Positions 20,780 to 27,826 of a stretch of DNA of 27,981 nucleotides are shown one piece after another (positions within the stretch are counted from its first letter, which is position 1; each line of letters begins with the position of its first letter). The stretch is from a virus: positions 1 through 27,981 of IMG/VR virus record IMGVR_UViG_3300042987_001440. One strand, 5' to 3'. Made by a program: the position numbers and the translations under genes. A model generated the notes under the pieces. That model ran no database searches. It was not told the DNA's origin and saw only the letters and a program-made list of their open reading frames with translations.

Positions 20780-20991
20780 TGCGAGTCGCCTGGTTCCGAG
20801 TCATCACCGAGCTTGAGAACCGGGGCGTCACGCTCCGATCTCAGGCCGAGACGCTTCAGGTGAGCCTTGGCACCCTGTACTACTGGAAGTCCGGGGGCGA
20901 GCCCAAGTACGTTCATGGCGAGAAGCTGCTTGGCCTGTACACCGATGTCGTCGGTGTGGAGCCGCCCCGTATCACGTACGCTTCGACGTGA
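20779..20991 (+). CDS. Small helix-turn-helix protein
   Basis: Seventy residues. LRSQAETLQVSLGTLYYWKS is a clear HTH segment (about residues 21-40), followed by YVHGEKLLGLYTDVVGVEPP. ATG is shared with the upstream TGA as TGATG. It ends the coupled operon and precedes the palindrome and terminase genes. It could be a late regulator or a DNA-packaging accessory; the DNA-binding call is firm, the role is not. Confidence 0.75.
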   Translation: MRVAWFRVITELENRGVTLRSQAETLQVSLGTLYYWKSGGEPKYVHGEKLLGLYTDVVGVEPPRITYAST

Positions 20992-20994
20992 TTT

Positions 20995-21010
20995 GTTCAA
21001 GTATTTGAAC
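20995..21010. promoter_or_regulatory. Palindrome GTTCAAGTATTTGAAC before the terminase operon
   Basis: GTTCAA and TTGAAC pair around GTAT. It matches TTCAAGAACTTGAA at 13419-13432 before the other late operon (TTCAAG-N3-TTGAA). No convincing -10 box follows at the right spacing. It could be an operator for an activator or repressor, or part of a late promoter. Confidence 0.45.
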
Positions 21011-21056
21011 GGGATCGGTGGTAGGGTTCGCGCCATTGCGACCTGGATTCCGCCTC

Positions 21057-21452
21057 ATGGCAACACGGAAGAAGCCCCCGCGTAAGGCACCGAAAAAGCC
21101 ATTTCGCGCAGCCAAGGCCGAACTCATGGCCGAGGCTGTCGCCGCTCGCATCGAGCCCCTCGACTACATGCTGATGGTGCTCAACGCGCCCCCGCCCGTC
21201 CAAGGGCCGCGCGAGGACATTGAGCTATACCTTGCCCGTCTCGATCGCTACGAGGACCGGCGCATGGATGCCGCCAAGGCAGCAGCCCCCTACGTTCACC
21301 CGCGGCCGCAGGTTGCAGTCAAGCTCGAATCGGTCGAGGACGTGGTCGAGAAGCCGGTGAACATGCTCGAACTGGCGAAGCAGGTTGCGTTTCTTTTCAC
21401 CCTCGCGCAGGTTCGGCCCGAGGTGGACATCACCCCGCACAAGCTCAACTGA
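21057..21452 (+). CDS. Probable terminase small subunit
   Basis: The product starts with a basic tail (MATRKKPPRKAPKKPFRAAK), then AVAARIEPLDYMLMVLNAPP, then ARLDRYEDRRMDAAKAAAPYVHPR. The 'DYML.VLNdP...RR.DAAKAAAPYVHPr' pattern is characteristic of a phage small-terminase family. TerS recognises the packaging site and loads TerL. Position just before the packaging and head genes supports this. ATG 21057 (131 aa) is preferred; GTG 21018 would add 13 residues. Neither has a strong RBS. Confidence 0.75.
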   Translation: MATRKKPPRKAPKKPFRAAKAELMAEAVAARIEPLDYMLMVLNAPPPVQGPREDIELYLARLDRYEDRRMDAAKAAAPYVHPRPQVAVKLESVEDVVEKPVNMLELAKQVAFLFTLAQVRPEVDITPHKLN

Positions 21453-21462
21453 GGACACAGCC

Positions 21463-21615
21463 ATGCCGCTGACCAAAAAGGGCAAGAAGATCATGGGCGC
21501 CATGAAGAAGACTTATGGCGATACGAAGAAGGCCAAGTCGGTCTTCTACGCGTCGGTGAACAAAGGCAAGATCAAAGGCGCCGAGACCGCGGCCCCGTCC
21601 ACCTTGGTGAGCTAA
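21463..21615 (+). CDS. Small basic phage protein (50 aa)
   Basis: MPLTKKGKKIMGAMKKTYGD followed by TKKAKSVFYASVNKGKIKG. The K-x-x-x-V-F-Y-A-S-x-N-K-G pattern is seen in many phages between terminase and structural genes, without known function. It is strongly basic and might bind DNA. ATG 21463 has GAGGA upstream. Confidence 0.75.
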   Translation: MPLTKKGKKIMGAMKKTYGDTKKAKSVFYASVNKGKIKGAETAAPSTLVS

Positions 21616-21624
21616 GGAGCCGTT

Positions 21625-22011
21625 ATGCCGAGAGCATCTGGACTGCTTCAACCTACCGACGACCGAGCGCTTGCGCCGAGCACGGTCATCACGTTTCTGA
21701 TGACCGGCGGATCGAGCGCTCAGGCAAGCGATTGGCCTGCCGACACGGGCTCCGCAGCCGCGAACGCCGGCACCGCCGGCATCCACCTTGTGCGCATCAC
21801 TCCGGTGTCGACCGCCGGGGGCGCGTTCTTCTGCACCGCCAATCTCCATAGCACCGCAGCCACGGTCCCCTCCAGTGGCGTCACGGTGTCGACGACTTCG
21901 AACGCGCCCGTGATGTCGGCTCGGGAGTTCCAGGTCACTGGCGGTTCCACGGGATTCAGCTTGGCTGCCTACACCAGTGGCGTGGTCATGGTTGAGTGTT
22001 GGCGCAAGTAA
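21625..22011 (+). CDS. Probable structural (decoration-like) protein (128 aa)
   Basis: A threonine-, serine- and alanine-rich beta protein: RALAPSTVITFLMTGGSSAQ, then GIHLVRITPVSTAGGAFFCT, then VTVSTTSNAPVMSAREFQVT and a short end. Such composition is typical of small virion surface or decoration proteins. TAAGGAGCCGTT precedes the ATG at 21625. If virions are glycosylated, its many Ser/Thr residues are possible acceptor sites; that is speculation. Confidence 0.55.
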   Translation: MPRASGLLQPTDDRALAPSTVITFLMTGGSSAQASDWPADTGSAAANAGTAGIHLVRITPVSTAGGAFFCTANLHSTAATVPSSGVTVSTTSNAPVMSAREFQVTGGSTGFSLAAYTSGVVMVECWRK

Positions 22012-22062
22012 CTCCGCAGCAATCAAGCAATGCCGCTAGTCGGCGAATAAAGGAGTATGACC

Positions 22063-22518
22063 ATGGCATGGTACGATCGAATCACCACATCACTGCACGG
22101 GCGCCGTGTCGGCCTGCAACGGCTTTCCAGTTCCCAGGACGCGCGCAAGAACGAAGTCCTTGTCGGCCCGGAAGCCATTCGCACCTACGCGACGACCGGC
22201 GACTCTACCGGCACCAACCTGGCACCTTACGGCGTGAGCCTGCTCACGACCGTGTCGTCCAGTTGCGTGTTCGTTCTCGACCCGCCCATTCCCGGCGTGC
22301 AGAAGACGCTGGTGTTTGGCTCGACGGGCGGCGGCTCGATGTACGTCAAGACCGCCAACAGCGAGACGATCATCAGCACTCTGGGGTCGAGCTTCACTAC
22401 GCTCAAGAGCACGGCCGGCAACGGGGGCACGGTGACGCTGCAAGGCGTCACGACCGCGATCTGGGCCTGGGTCGGCACCGGGTCTTCCCTGGTGGCTGCC
22501 GCTACGACATCGACCTGA
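22063..22518 (+). CDS. Probable structural protein, related in style to its neighbour
   Basis: This 151-residue Ser/Thr/Gly-rich protein reads VGPEAIRTYATTGDSTGTNL, LLTTVSSSCVFVLDPPIPGV, KTLVFGSTGGGSMYVKTANS and ends in low-complexity AAATTST. Beta-strand-rich with few charges, it resembles head fibre or decoration proteins in composition. ATG 22063 is chosen because AGGAG is 7 nt upstream (1 nt for the ATG at 22057). Assignment to the virion rests on composition and location. Confidence 0.55.
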   Translation: MAWYDRITTSLHGRRVGLQRLSSSQDARKNEVLVGPEAIRTYATTGDSTGTNLAPYGVSLLTTVSSSCVFVLDPPIPGVQKTLVFGSTGGGSMYVKTANSETIISTLGSSFTTLKSTAGNGGTVTLQGVTTAIWAWVGTGSSLVAAATTST

Positions 22519-22528
22519 TGGAGGGTTT

Positions 22529-23362
22529 GTGGCCGACCAAAAGCAGGTAGCACTCATCGGCAGCGCGCCGGCCTCCATCCGGCTCGCGCCGTACAACGAC
22601 CCCTCGTGGCAAGTGTGGGGTTGCTCTCCGGGAGCCTACGGGGTCGTCCCCCGTGGGCGCTCGAACATCTGGTTCGAGATGCATCGCTATGAACCTGGGC
22701 AGACATGGTTCAGCCCCGAGTATTGCCAGTTCCTGCGAGATCACCCGTGTGTCGTGGTTGCAGAACCGCGCCCCGAGATCCCGAACGGCATCATGCTCGA
22801 CTACGATGCGCTCGTGAAGAAATACTCGCCGTACTTCTTCACGTCCTCCATCGCTTGGATGATGGCTCACGCGATCGAGATCGGTGCCACCAAGATCGGT
22901 CTGTGGGGTGTCGACATGGCCGCGAACGAGGAGTACGAAGCCCAGCGTGCTGGCCTTCACTACTTCGCGCTCATCGCCGCTCAGAAGGGCATCGAGGTCG
23001 GCGTGCCTCCCGAGTCGGATCTCTTCCGGCCGCGCTTCCTCTACGGCGTGGACGAGGTGAAGCACTTCCACGTCAAGATGCGCGCACGCCGTGAGGAGTT
23101 GAACCAGCGGTTGATGGCCGCCGAGCAGGCGGTGCAGCAGAAGCAGCACGAGGCCGCGTTCATCCGTGGCGCGTTGGACGACCTCAACTACTGCTTCCAG
23201 ACCTGGCCCGACAAGACCAACTACCTTGAACCACCGAAGGCCGCTCTACCGCCGGCAGAGGTGTTCCAGTCTGTTGTGTTCGACGCAAGCAATCCGGCAA
23301 TCGCACAGACATCCACCGAGGTGCCGGCGGCAACGCCGAGCGTCATGGCGAACTTTCGATGA
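22529..23362 (+). CDS. DUF115/GT42-like protein, candidate sugar transferase
   Basis: A product of 277 residues. It opens with VALIGSAPASIRLAPYNDPS and VWGCSPGAY, close in pattern to the 'GxGPSL...D...cN' nucleotide-sugar site of GT42 sialyltransferases and DUF115 (MptE/Maf-like) proteins. About residues 103-135 read FFTSSIAWMMAHAIEIGATK and IGLWGVDMAA, matching 'TSg..a...Ai.lG...I.L.GiD' of the same fold. Maf proteins move pseudaminic acid onto flagellin. The C-terminal third is coiled coil (REELNQRLMAAEQAVQQKQH) with a variable tail. Similar phage proteins occur without sugar genes, so transfer of the nonulosonate is a hypothesis. GTG 22529 follows GGAGGG. Confidence 0.6.
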   Translation: MADQKQVALIGSAPASIRLAPYNDPSWQVWGCSPGAYGVVPRGRSNIWFEMHRYEPGQTWFSPEYCQFLRDHPCVVVAEPRPEIPNGIMLDYDALVKKYSPYFFTSSIAWMMAHAIEIGATKIGLWGVDMAANEEYEAQRAGLHYFALIAAQKGIEVGVPPESDLFRPRFLYGVDEVKHFHVKMRARREELNQRLMAAEQAVQQKQHEAAFIRGALDDLNYCFQTWPDKTNYLEPPKAALPPAEVFQSVVFDASNPAIAQTSTEVPAATPSVMANFR

Positions 23363-24975
23363 CGGCCCCCGCACTGAATCTTGACGAGATCGTGGCGAGG
23401 CTGACGGGCTTGCCCCCGGCTTCGCTTCGTCAGGTGCAAGAGTCAGTGGGGGCGTTGACCGCGAAGTTCCGGTGGCAGCCTAATCCCGGCCCGCAGACCG
23501 AAGCCTACAATTCCAAGGCCGACGTGCTGCTGTACGGGGGCGAGCCCGGGGGCGGCAAGACTCAGCTACTCCTCGGGCTCGCGTTCAACGAGCATCGGGA
23601 GTCGATGATCTTCCGGCGCAAGTACACCGACCTCGACCGCATCATCCGCGATGCGCTCAAGATCCATGGCTCTCGCGATGGGTTCAATGGATCGGCACCG
23701 CCGAAGCTGAAGCTCGGCGACGATCGCCTGATCTCGTTCCGTGCAGCCCAGAACGTGGGCGACGAGCAGAGCACCATGGGCGACGGGCGAGACTTCCTCG
23801 GCATCGACGAGGCGACCCACTTCGCCAAGTCGCAGATCCAGTTCCTCATGGGCTGGGTGCGTACCGATCGCCCGGGTCAGCGCACGCGCACCGTGCTCGC
23901 GACCAACCCACCTCTGGCGGCCGAAGGGTTGTGGGTCGTCGAGATGTTCGCCCCCTGGCTCGACCCGCAATTCCCCGTGCCGGCAAAGCCGGGGGAGCTT
24001 CGCTGGGTCATCACCGACGAGGACGGCAATGACCGCTGGGTCAACGGCCCCGATCCGGTGTCGATGGCGGGGCGGCTCATCAAGCCAAAGAGCCGTACCT
24101 ACATCCCGGCCAGCATGTCGGACAACCCCTACTACGTCGACAGCGACTACCGACGAGAACTCGACGCCATGCCCGAGCCCTTTCGCTCGATCCTCATGGG
24201 CGGGTTCCGCACGAGCTTCAAGGACGCCGACAACCAGGTGATCCCCACGGCTTGGGTGCAGGCAGCACAGTCTCGCTGGAAGCCCGAGCCACCTCCCGGC
24301 GTGCCGTGCTGCGCGATGGGCGTGGACATGAGCGGCGGCGGCGCGGACCCGATGATCATTGCGCCTCGTTGGGACGGGTGGTATGACAACCTCATAGAGA
24401 TCCCTGGCAAGGACATCCCCCAGGACCGGGCTGGGGCGTGGTGCGCGGGCCAGGTGCTGACGTACCGGTGCGACAAGGCGCTGGTCGTGATCGACATGGG
24501 CGGCGGCTACGGAGGTTCGATCTACGAGCGGTTGAAGGAAAATGACATCGAGACGGTCGGCTTCCGCGGTGCTGAGGGCACTCCCCGACGCTCGAAGGAA
24601 GGCAAGTACAAGTTCCCCAACAAACGATCAGCCGCGCACTGGCTCTTTCGTGAGGCGCTCGACCCCGGGCAGCCCGGTGGGTCGCCGATCGCGTTGCCGC
24701 CCATCCCCCGGCTGCTGGCAGACCTGACCGCAGCGACCTTCGAGGTCACGGCGAACGGTATCAAGGTCGAGGCGAAAGAACATGTGTGCGCTCGCCTGGG
24801 ACGTTCCACCGACTACGGTGACGCCGTTATCATGGCCTGGTTCGAGGGGCCAAAGGAAACGTCGGCAGCGCTTGACTGGATCGACAACCGGATCACCCGA
24901 GGCAGCAGTCGTCGCCCGCAAGTGATCGGCGTACGCCCGGCGTTGAGCGCCCGGAGGTACACGAACCATGGTTGA
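23359..24975 (+). CDS. Terminase large subunit
   Basis: A 538-residue packaging motor. ATPase: Walker A GGEPGGGKT at 60-68, Walker B FLGIDEAT at about 146-153, coupling motif TRTVLATNPP. Nuclease: MGVDMSGGGADPM (first Asp), ALVVIDMGGGYGG (second) and STDYGDAVIMAWF (third), the RNase H-like triad. It translocates DNA into the prohead and cuts the concatemer. ATG overlaps the preceding stop as ATGA. Length and all motifs are intact. Confidence 0.95.
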   Translation: MTAPALNLDEIVARLTGLPPASLRQVQESVGALTAKFRWQPNPGPQTEAYNSKADVLLYGGEPGGGKTQLLLGLAFNEHRESMIFRRKYTDLDRIIRDALKIHGSRDGFNGSAPPKLKLGDDRLISFRAAQNVGDEQSTMGDGRDFLGIDEATHFAKSQIQFLMGWVRTDRPGQRTRTVLATNPPLAAEGLWVVEMFAPWLDPQFPVPAKPGELRWVITDEDGNDRWVNGPDPVSMAGRLIKPKSRTYIPASMSDNPYYVDSDYRRELDAMPEPFRSILMGGFRTSFKDADNQVIPTAWVQAAQSRWKPEPPPGVPCCAMGVDMSGGGADPMIIAPRWDGWYDNLIEIPGKDIPQDRAGAWCAGQVLTYRCDKALVVIDMGGGYGGSIYERLKENDIETVGFRGAEGTPRRSKEGKYKFPNKRSAAHWLFREALDPGQPGGSPIALPPIPRLLADLTAATFEVTANGIKVEAKEHVCARLGRSTDYGDAVIMAWFEGPKETSAALDWIDNRITRGSSRRPQVIGVRPALSARRYTNHG

Positions 24976-25417
24976 GTACGCTTGCGCCGACATCGCTACG
25001 CTCGCGCCCGAGATCGCGCCCCTGATGCGTGCGAACTGGGCCGAGAGGCATGCAAATGCTCCCAGGTACGCGCTTGAACCGAACCTGGACGTGTACTGCG
25101 ACGCCGAGGAGCGCGGCCTGCTGCGGCTATACACGGCCCGCGAGAACCGTGCACTTGTAGGCTACGTGGTTGTGCTGGTTGCGTCTCGCCCGCACGCGGT
25201 GTCGGATACCGTTGGCGCTGTCGACGCGTTGTATGTCTCTCCATCGCATCGAGCCAATGGCGTTGCTACCGATCTTCTTCGCTTCGCCGAGGAGCGTTTG
25301 AAGCTGGCTGGTGTGACTACCATGGCCGTAGGCGCAAATGACCCGCGCATCGTACGATGGCTTCGCATGACAAGTGGGTACTCTTACGCCGAGACTCTTT
25401 TGGAAAAGGAACTGTGA
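24968..25417 (+). CDS. GNAT acetyltransferase of the head module
   Basis: One hundred and forty-nine residues. The acetyl-CoA motif is VDALYVSPSHRANGVATDLL (variant R-x-x-G-V-A) followed by RFAEERLKLAGVTTM and a C-terminal WLRMTSGYSYAETLLEKEL. Phages of this type often carry a GNAT gene between terminase and connector, with unknown substrate. It is clearly different from the GNAT in the nonulosonate operon (19369-19815) in motif and position. ATG overlaps the terminase end by 8 nt. Confidence 0.8.
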   Translation: MVEYACADIATLAPEIAPLMRANWAERHANAPRYALEPNLDVYCDAEERGLLRLYTARENRALVGYVVVLVASRPHAVSDTVGAVDALYVSPSHRANGVATDLLRFAEERLKLAGVTTMAVGANDPRIVRWLRMTSGYSYAETLLEKEL

Positions 25418-25653
25418 TGGAAGCGATCATTACCTCAGCCGTAGGAGCACTGGCGTCTTCCGTTGTCGGCGGCCTGATGAACAAGAAGGACAAACCTGCT
25501 GCGCCGGCTCCGAAGGTAGAGACCCCTACGCTCATGCCTGACCCCATGGCGCAGAAGGCGCAGGAGCGCCGCAAGGCCGCGGTCAGCCTCTCTCGTCAAC
25601 TCAACGCGGCCGACACGGTACTGACCGGCGGCGACAGCAAGCTGGGGGCGTAA
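25417..25653 (+). CDS. Small head-module protein (78 aa)
   Basis: MEAIITSAVGALASSVVGGL is a hydrophobic, glycine/alanine-rich front, possibly a membrane-active or amphipathic helix. NKKDKPAAPAPKVETPTLMP and a charged helix (KAQERRKAAVSLSRQLNAAD) follow. This layout is common for small podovirus proteins before the connector. Role unknown. TGATG joins it to the GNAT stop, and the TAATG at 25653 to the connector. Confidence 0.65.
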   Translation: MEAIITSAVGALASSVVGGLMNKKDKPAAPAPKVETPTLMPDPMAQKAQERRKAAVSLSRQLNAADTVLTGGDSKLGA

Positions 25654-27311
25654 TGACTCCCAAGCAGCTCTATGACCTTGGAACGGACCTCTTCGCCAAG
25701 AAGTCGTCCTTGAACAATCTGCACCAGGAGCTAGCAACGCACTTCTACCCGGAGCGCGCGACGTTCACCGTGACGCGCAGCCTGGGAGAAGACTTTGCCG
25801 GCAACCTGTCGACGAGCTACCCGCTCCTGTGCCGGCGTGATCTGGGCAACCAGTTTGGCTCGATGCTGCGCCCAACGGCGAAGCAGTGGTTCCACATGCA
25901 GCGTCGGTACGAGAAGAACGAGAAGACCGAGGTGCGGCGCTTTCTCGAAGCGTTCGAGGAAACCCAGCGACGGGCGTTGTACGACCCCATCAGCCAGTTC
26001 ACCCGTGCGACCAAGGAGGCCGACCATGACTTCTCGGCCTTTGGTCAGTGCGCACTGTCGGTCGAGGTCAACCACAATTCAAAGGCGGGGTCGCACCTGC
26101 TTTTCCGTTGCTGGCATCTGAAGGACATGGCCTGGCAGGAAGACGAGTCCGGGAAGGTGGAGACGAAGTTTCGCAAGTGGAAGCCCACGCTTCACACCCT
26201 GCGGCGCACGTTCAAGAAGCTGCCGCAGCAGTTGGAGAGCCGCCACACCTTGACGCCGTTCGACGAGCACGAGGTGTGGCACATCGTCGTGCCGGCGGAT
26301 ATGTACGACAAGGGGACCAAGCTTCCCTACTGGGGGATCTGGTACGACCCGGCTCACGACTTCGTTCTCGACGAAGCGCCCCTGTGGACCGGGCACTATG
26401 TCATCCCCCGATGGCAAACGGTGTCGGGGTCTCAGTACGCCTACAGCCCTGCCACCGTGGCCGCGCTGCCTGACGCACGGCTGATACAGGCCATGACGTT
26501 CACGCTGCTGGAAGCGAGCGAGAAGGCTTCCTCGCCGCCCATGATCGCGACACAGGACGCCGTGCGCTCGGATCTCGCCCTGTATGCCGGTGGCGTTACC
26601 TGGGTCGATTCCGAATACGACGAGCGCCTCGGTGACGCGCTTCGTCCGGTCACGCAGGACTTTCGCGGGTTGCAGTACGGCCCCCAGATGAACGCAGACG
26701 TGCGAGCACTCATCCGCGAGGCGTTCTACTTGAACAAGCTCGCCATGCCCCAGCGTGGCCCGGAGATGACAGCCTACGAAGTGGGCCAGCGAGTGCAGGA
26801 GTACATCCGCAATGCGATGCCCATTTTCGAGCCAATGGAAGCCGAGTACAACGCGGCGTTGTGCGAGAACGCGTTCGAGTTGCTCTGGCGCAACGGGGCG
26901 TTCGGTGACCCGCGCAACTGGCCGAAGGAGTTGCTTGGCGCGGAGATCGAGTTCCGCTTCGAGAGCCCGCTGCACGACGCCATCGAAGAGCAGAAGGGCC
27001 ACAAGCTCATGGAGGTGAAGGCGATGCTCGCCGACGCTGCCGCCATCGAGCCCAAGGCTATCGCCCTCGTCGACTTCCAGGTCGCGCTGCGCGAAGCCAT
27101 GGAAGGCATCCAGATCCCGGCAACGTGGATCAGGTCCGAGGACGAGGTCAAGAAGCTCGCCGCCGCGCAGGAGCAGGCAGCCGCCGCCCAGCAGATGCTT
27201 GCCAGCATGGAGCAGGCGTCGAACATCGCCAAGAACAACGCGGCCGCGCAAGCACAGGCGCCCGTGGAGGCGCCTGCCACGGGGTCTCCTCTTGACATGA
27301 TGGCGGCATAA
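25653..27311 (+). CDS. Head-tail connector (portal), podovirus T7 gp8-like
   Basis: A 552-residue protein in the T7 gp8/Head-tail_con family: LYDLGTDLFAKKSSLNNLHQ and ELATHFYPERATFT, then RRDLGNQFGSMLRPTAKQWF, TKEADHDFSAFGQCALSVEV, LPDARLIQAMTFTLLEASEK, and the late RGPEMTAYEVGQRVQEYIRN. C-terminal Ala/Gln-rich helix (EEQKGHKLMEVK to QEQAAAAQQML). It forms the dodecameric vertex for packaging and tail attachment. It ties the window to podovirus-type phages. TAATG start overlap. Confidence 0.92.
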   Translation: MTPKQLYDLGTDLFAKKSSLNNLHQELATHFYPERATFTVTRSLGEDFAGNLSTSYPLLCRRDLGNQFGSMLRPTAKQWFHMQRRYEKNEKTEVRRFLEAFEETQRRALYDPISQFTRATKEADHDFSAFGQCALSVEVNHNSKAGSHLLFRCWHLKDMAWQEDESGKVETKFRKWKPTLHTLRRTFKKLPQQLESRHTLTPFDEHEVWHIVVPADMYDKGTKLPYWGIWYDPAHDFVLDEAPLWTGHYVIPRWQTVSGSQYAYSPATVAALPDARLIQAMTFTLLEASEKASSPPMIATQDAVRSDLALYAGGVTWVDSEYDERLGDALRPVTQDFRGLQYGPQMNADVRALIREAFYLNKLAMPQRGPEMTAYEVGQRVQEYIRNAMPIFEPMEAEYNAALCENAFELLWRNGAFGDPRNWPKELLGAEIEFRFESPLHDAIEEQKGHKLMEVKAMLADAAAIEPKAIALVDFQVALREAMEGIQIPATWIRSEDEVKKLAAAQEQAAAAQQMLASMEQASNIAKNNAAAQAQAPVEAPATGSPLDMMAA

Positions 27312-27589
27312 TGGCCGAGAAGAAGCCTACCCGAGCGATCGGCCCTTTTGTACCGCCACCCTACGAGCTTGGTGACGCCTCCGCGTTCCAGGCTCTTGAG
27401 CGTGGCGAGGCCGAGCCGTACCAGCAGCAGCGCGCACTGAAGTGGCTCATCGAGCAGGCCGCGGGCACCTACGAGTTCAACTACTACCCGACTGATCGAG
27501 ACACCTCGTTCGCACTCGGGCGCGCGTTTGTCGGGCAGCAAGTCGTCAAGCTGCTGCGGCTGAACACCTCGCAACTACGGAGAGAATGA
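27311..27589 (+). CDS. Bbp19-like phage protein
   Basis: Ninety-two residues. RALKWLIEQAAGTYEFNYYP followed by TSFALGRAFVGQQVVKLLRL is the core pattern of the Bbp19 family (named from Bordetella phage), found beside podovirus connectors. No function is established. Its final codons (RLNTSQLRRE) and the following start region are duplicated at 27786-27826. Confidence 0.8.
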   Translation: MAEKKPTRAIGPFVPPPYELGDASAFQALERGEAEPYQQQRALKWLIEQAAGTYEFNYYPTDRDTSFALGRAFVGQQVVKLLRLNTSQLRRE

Positions 27590-27597
27590 TGGCTGAC
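27557..27597 (+). repeat. 41-nt direct repeat, copy 1
   Basis: Begins CGGCTGAACACC and ends GGAGAGAATGATGGCTGAC. It covers the end of the Bbp19-like gene, the RBS GGAGAGA and the start of the next gene. An identical copy is at 27786-27826, so the repeats start 229 nt apart. Confidence 0.9.
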
Positions 27598-27792
27598 CTA
27601 CAACCACACCAGCAACGTGTTGTCACCGAACGTGAAGAGTTAGCCGACAAGCTCTCGAAGCTGTCGGCGTTTATCGTCGGTAGCGTTTTTGCATCGCTTC
27701 CCGACGCCGAGCAGGAGCGCTTGCGGCGGCAGGCTCAGATTATGGACGCTTATGTCAATGTGCTGGACGAGCGTATAGCCGCGTTCGGCTGA
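27586..27792 (+). CDS. crAss001_48-related small protein
   Basis: Sixty-eight residues, almost all helical: HQQRVVTEREELADKLSKLS, then AFIVGSVFASLPDAEQERLR and QIMDAYVNVLDERIAAF. The pattern 'QRVxxEkxELxeKlxKLxxFi...L...E..RLxxQxxxMxxYxxvLxeRIaaF' is the widespread crAss001_48-related family, function unknown. ATG 27586 (or 27589) follows GGAGAGA. It is bracketed by the two 41-nt repeats, so it looks like an inserted or duplicated unit. Confidence 0.8.
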   Translation: MMADLQPHQQRVVTEREELADKLSKLSAFIVGSVFASLPDAEQERLRRQAQIMDAYVNVLDERIAAFG

Positions 27793-27826
27793 ACACCTCG
27801 CAACTACGGAGAGAATGATGGCTGAC
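27786..27826 (+). repeat. 41-nt direct repeat, copy 2
   Basis: Identical to 27557-27597. Here its first bases are the final GGC TGA of the crAss001_48-like gene. The rest is non-coding and gives the last gene its GGAGAGA RBS and ATGATGGCTGAC start. Confidence 0.9.
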
